A DNA stretch of 6,129 bases. Source: Bacillota bacterium (GTDB lineage Bacteria > Bacillota > Bacilli > Alicyclobacillales > SLC66). The DNA lies in assembly GCA_021820825.1 (NCBI GenBank), contig JAKADD010000154.1, positions 1 to 6,129 of the forward strand, read 5' to 3'. A program made the position numbers and the translations under genes. Below the pieces are notes generated by a model. It was not told the origin of the DNA. It did no database searches and saw only the letters and a list, made by a program, of their open reading frames with translations. Shown piece by piece: positions 5,179 through 6,129 of the stretch. Position 1 is the first letter of the stretch. The number at the start of each line of letters is the position of its first letter.

Positions 5179-6129
5179 ATGCAACAGCTTGACGCCCGAT
5201 CCGCTGCCTGGATAGTCTTCGTCGTGATCGCTTCCACCGCCACGCTGTACTTGCCTGCGATCAGTATCCAGCAAGCGCAAAATGGCGCCTGGCTGTCCCC
5301 GGTTCTGGCCGTTCCGTTCGGTTTTCTGACCTATGGGCTGATCTGGGCGCTTCGTCGCCGTCACCCAGGTCAATCGTTTACCGCCATCGCTTTAGCTGTT
5401 TTCGGTCCCGTCATCGGACGAGTGATTGTCATTCTCATGGTCGTCTTTCTTTGGCAGGCGGGAGTGATCATCCTTCGTCAATTGCTGGGCTTTATCAAAA
5501 CATTCATCCTGCTTGAAACTCCAATCCTCGTCGTCGATTTCATTCTGTCATTGGCCATCTGGCTTGCCCTGCGCTACCGGGTTACGGTGCTCGGCAAAGT
5601 CAACCAGATGGTGGGATTCACCCTTGCGGCGTTGCTCGCCATATTGCTGATCAGCGCGATGCCGGACATCCACATGTCCGCATTTACACCGTGGCTTGAA
5701 TCCGGATGGAAAGGATTGATACGCGGTGCGATCGTGCCCGCAACGTGGTATTCGCAAATCGTTTTGTTGATTTTTGTCTGGCATGAAATGAAACCGGATG
5801 AGACAGCCTTGCTGGATCGAAGAATCATCTGGATGCTGCTGTCGACCACCCTGTTTCTTATGATCGTGAACATTGCTGTGTTGGGGGTGCTGGGGGTGCA
5901 GGAAAGCGCAAGATCCGGTTTTCCCACGCTTGAGATCGCACGCTACGTTCAACTGGGTGCGGGAGTTCAATTGCAAAGACTGGATATCCTATTTATCATA
6001 CCGTGGATTTTGGCGGCCATTTTTAAGATTATCTTTTTCTATTACGGAGCGTGCGCCATCATTCGCGATCTCTTGCAGCACACGACATTCGACGCATTCA
6101 GCAGCGGGGTCGTCTTTTCTGGTATGGGG
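5179..6129 (+). CDS. gerAB: Spore germination permease-like protein, GerAB family (receptor B subunit), 3' end outside window
   Basis: The ATG at 5179 follows the gerAA stop by 2 bases. Its own ribosome binding site is weak (GAAAGG about 12 bases upstream), so translation is probably coupled to gerAA. The frame stays open for 317 codons to the right edge; the family is usually near 360 residues, so roughly the last 45 are missing. The protein is hydrophobic throughout, with at least eight membrane segments visible, the first at about residues 10-30. FPTLEIARYVQLG (248-260), followed by LQRLDILFIIPWILAAIFKI, matches the conserved late region of GerAB proteins, which belong to the amino acid-polyamine-organocation transporter superfamily. 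GerAB subunits bind the nutrient germinant (known for B. subtilis GerAB with L-alanine). The substrate here cannot be read from the sequence. The first 19 codons are duplicated as a decayed copy at 2319. Confidence 0.95.
   Translation, partial: MQQLDARSAAWIVFVVIASTATLYLPAISIQQAQNGAWLSPVLAVPFGFLTYGLIWALRRRHPGQSFTAIALAVFGPVIGRVIVILMVVFLWQAGVIILRQLLGFIKTFILLETPILVVDFILSLAIWLALRYRVTVLGKVNQMVGFTLAALLAILLISAMPDIHMSAFTPWLESGWKGLIRGAIVPATWYSQIVLLIFVWHEMKPDETALLDRRIIWMLLSTTLFLMIVNIAVLGVLGVQESARSGFPTLEIARYVQLGAGVQLQRLDILFIIPWILAAIFKIIFFYYGACAIIRDLLQHTTFDAFSSGVVFSGMG

Overview
The window comes from an endospore-forming bacterium of the Firmicutes (class Bacilli is most likely). The evidence is a set of GerA-type spore germinant-receptor genes on the plus strand of the right half. 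Base composition looks moderately GC-rich, and GTG and TTG starts are used alongside ATG. I cannot name the species; an Alicyclobacillus-like lineage is only a guess.

Left half (1-2188), minus strand. Three genes read leftward. First is a 150-residue membrane protein of unknown function (2188-1736) built from two copies of one hydrophobic unit. It is followed 19 bases later by a 42-residue single-pass membrane protein (1716-1588) with a perfect Shine-Dalgarno sequence. After a 129-base gap comes a long protein (1458 to beyond the left edge, at least 486 residues) with a large soluble domain, a charged helix and two C-terminal membrane segments. This architecture resembles CorA-type cation channels, but the GMN signature is absent where it would be expected.

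Middle (2189-2425). This is the divergent intergenic region. It holds a decayed gene junction: a sequence clearly related to the start of gerAB (2319-2375, with a nonsense codon at codon 7), preceded by what may be the decayed end of gerAA. A candidate sporulation-type promoter for the leftward genes also lies here.

Right half (2426-6129), plus strand. gerAC (lipoprotein subunit), gerAA (membrane A subunit) and gerAB (permease-like B subunit, cut by the right edge) follow one another. Together they would form one germinant receptor in the inner spore membrane. The order AC-AA-AB, with an AA'-AB' scar just before AC, suggests the locus descends from a tandem pair of receptor operons, with the first A and B genes lost. 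No complete new system is demonstrated. The points most worth a second look are the gerAA/gerAB scar, the internally duplicated membrane protein, the unlisted small membrane protein and the GMN-less CorA-like protein.
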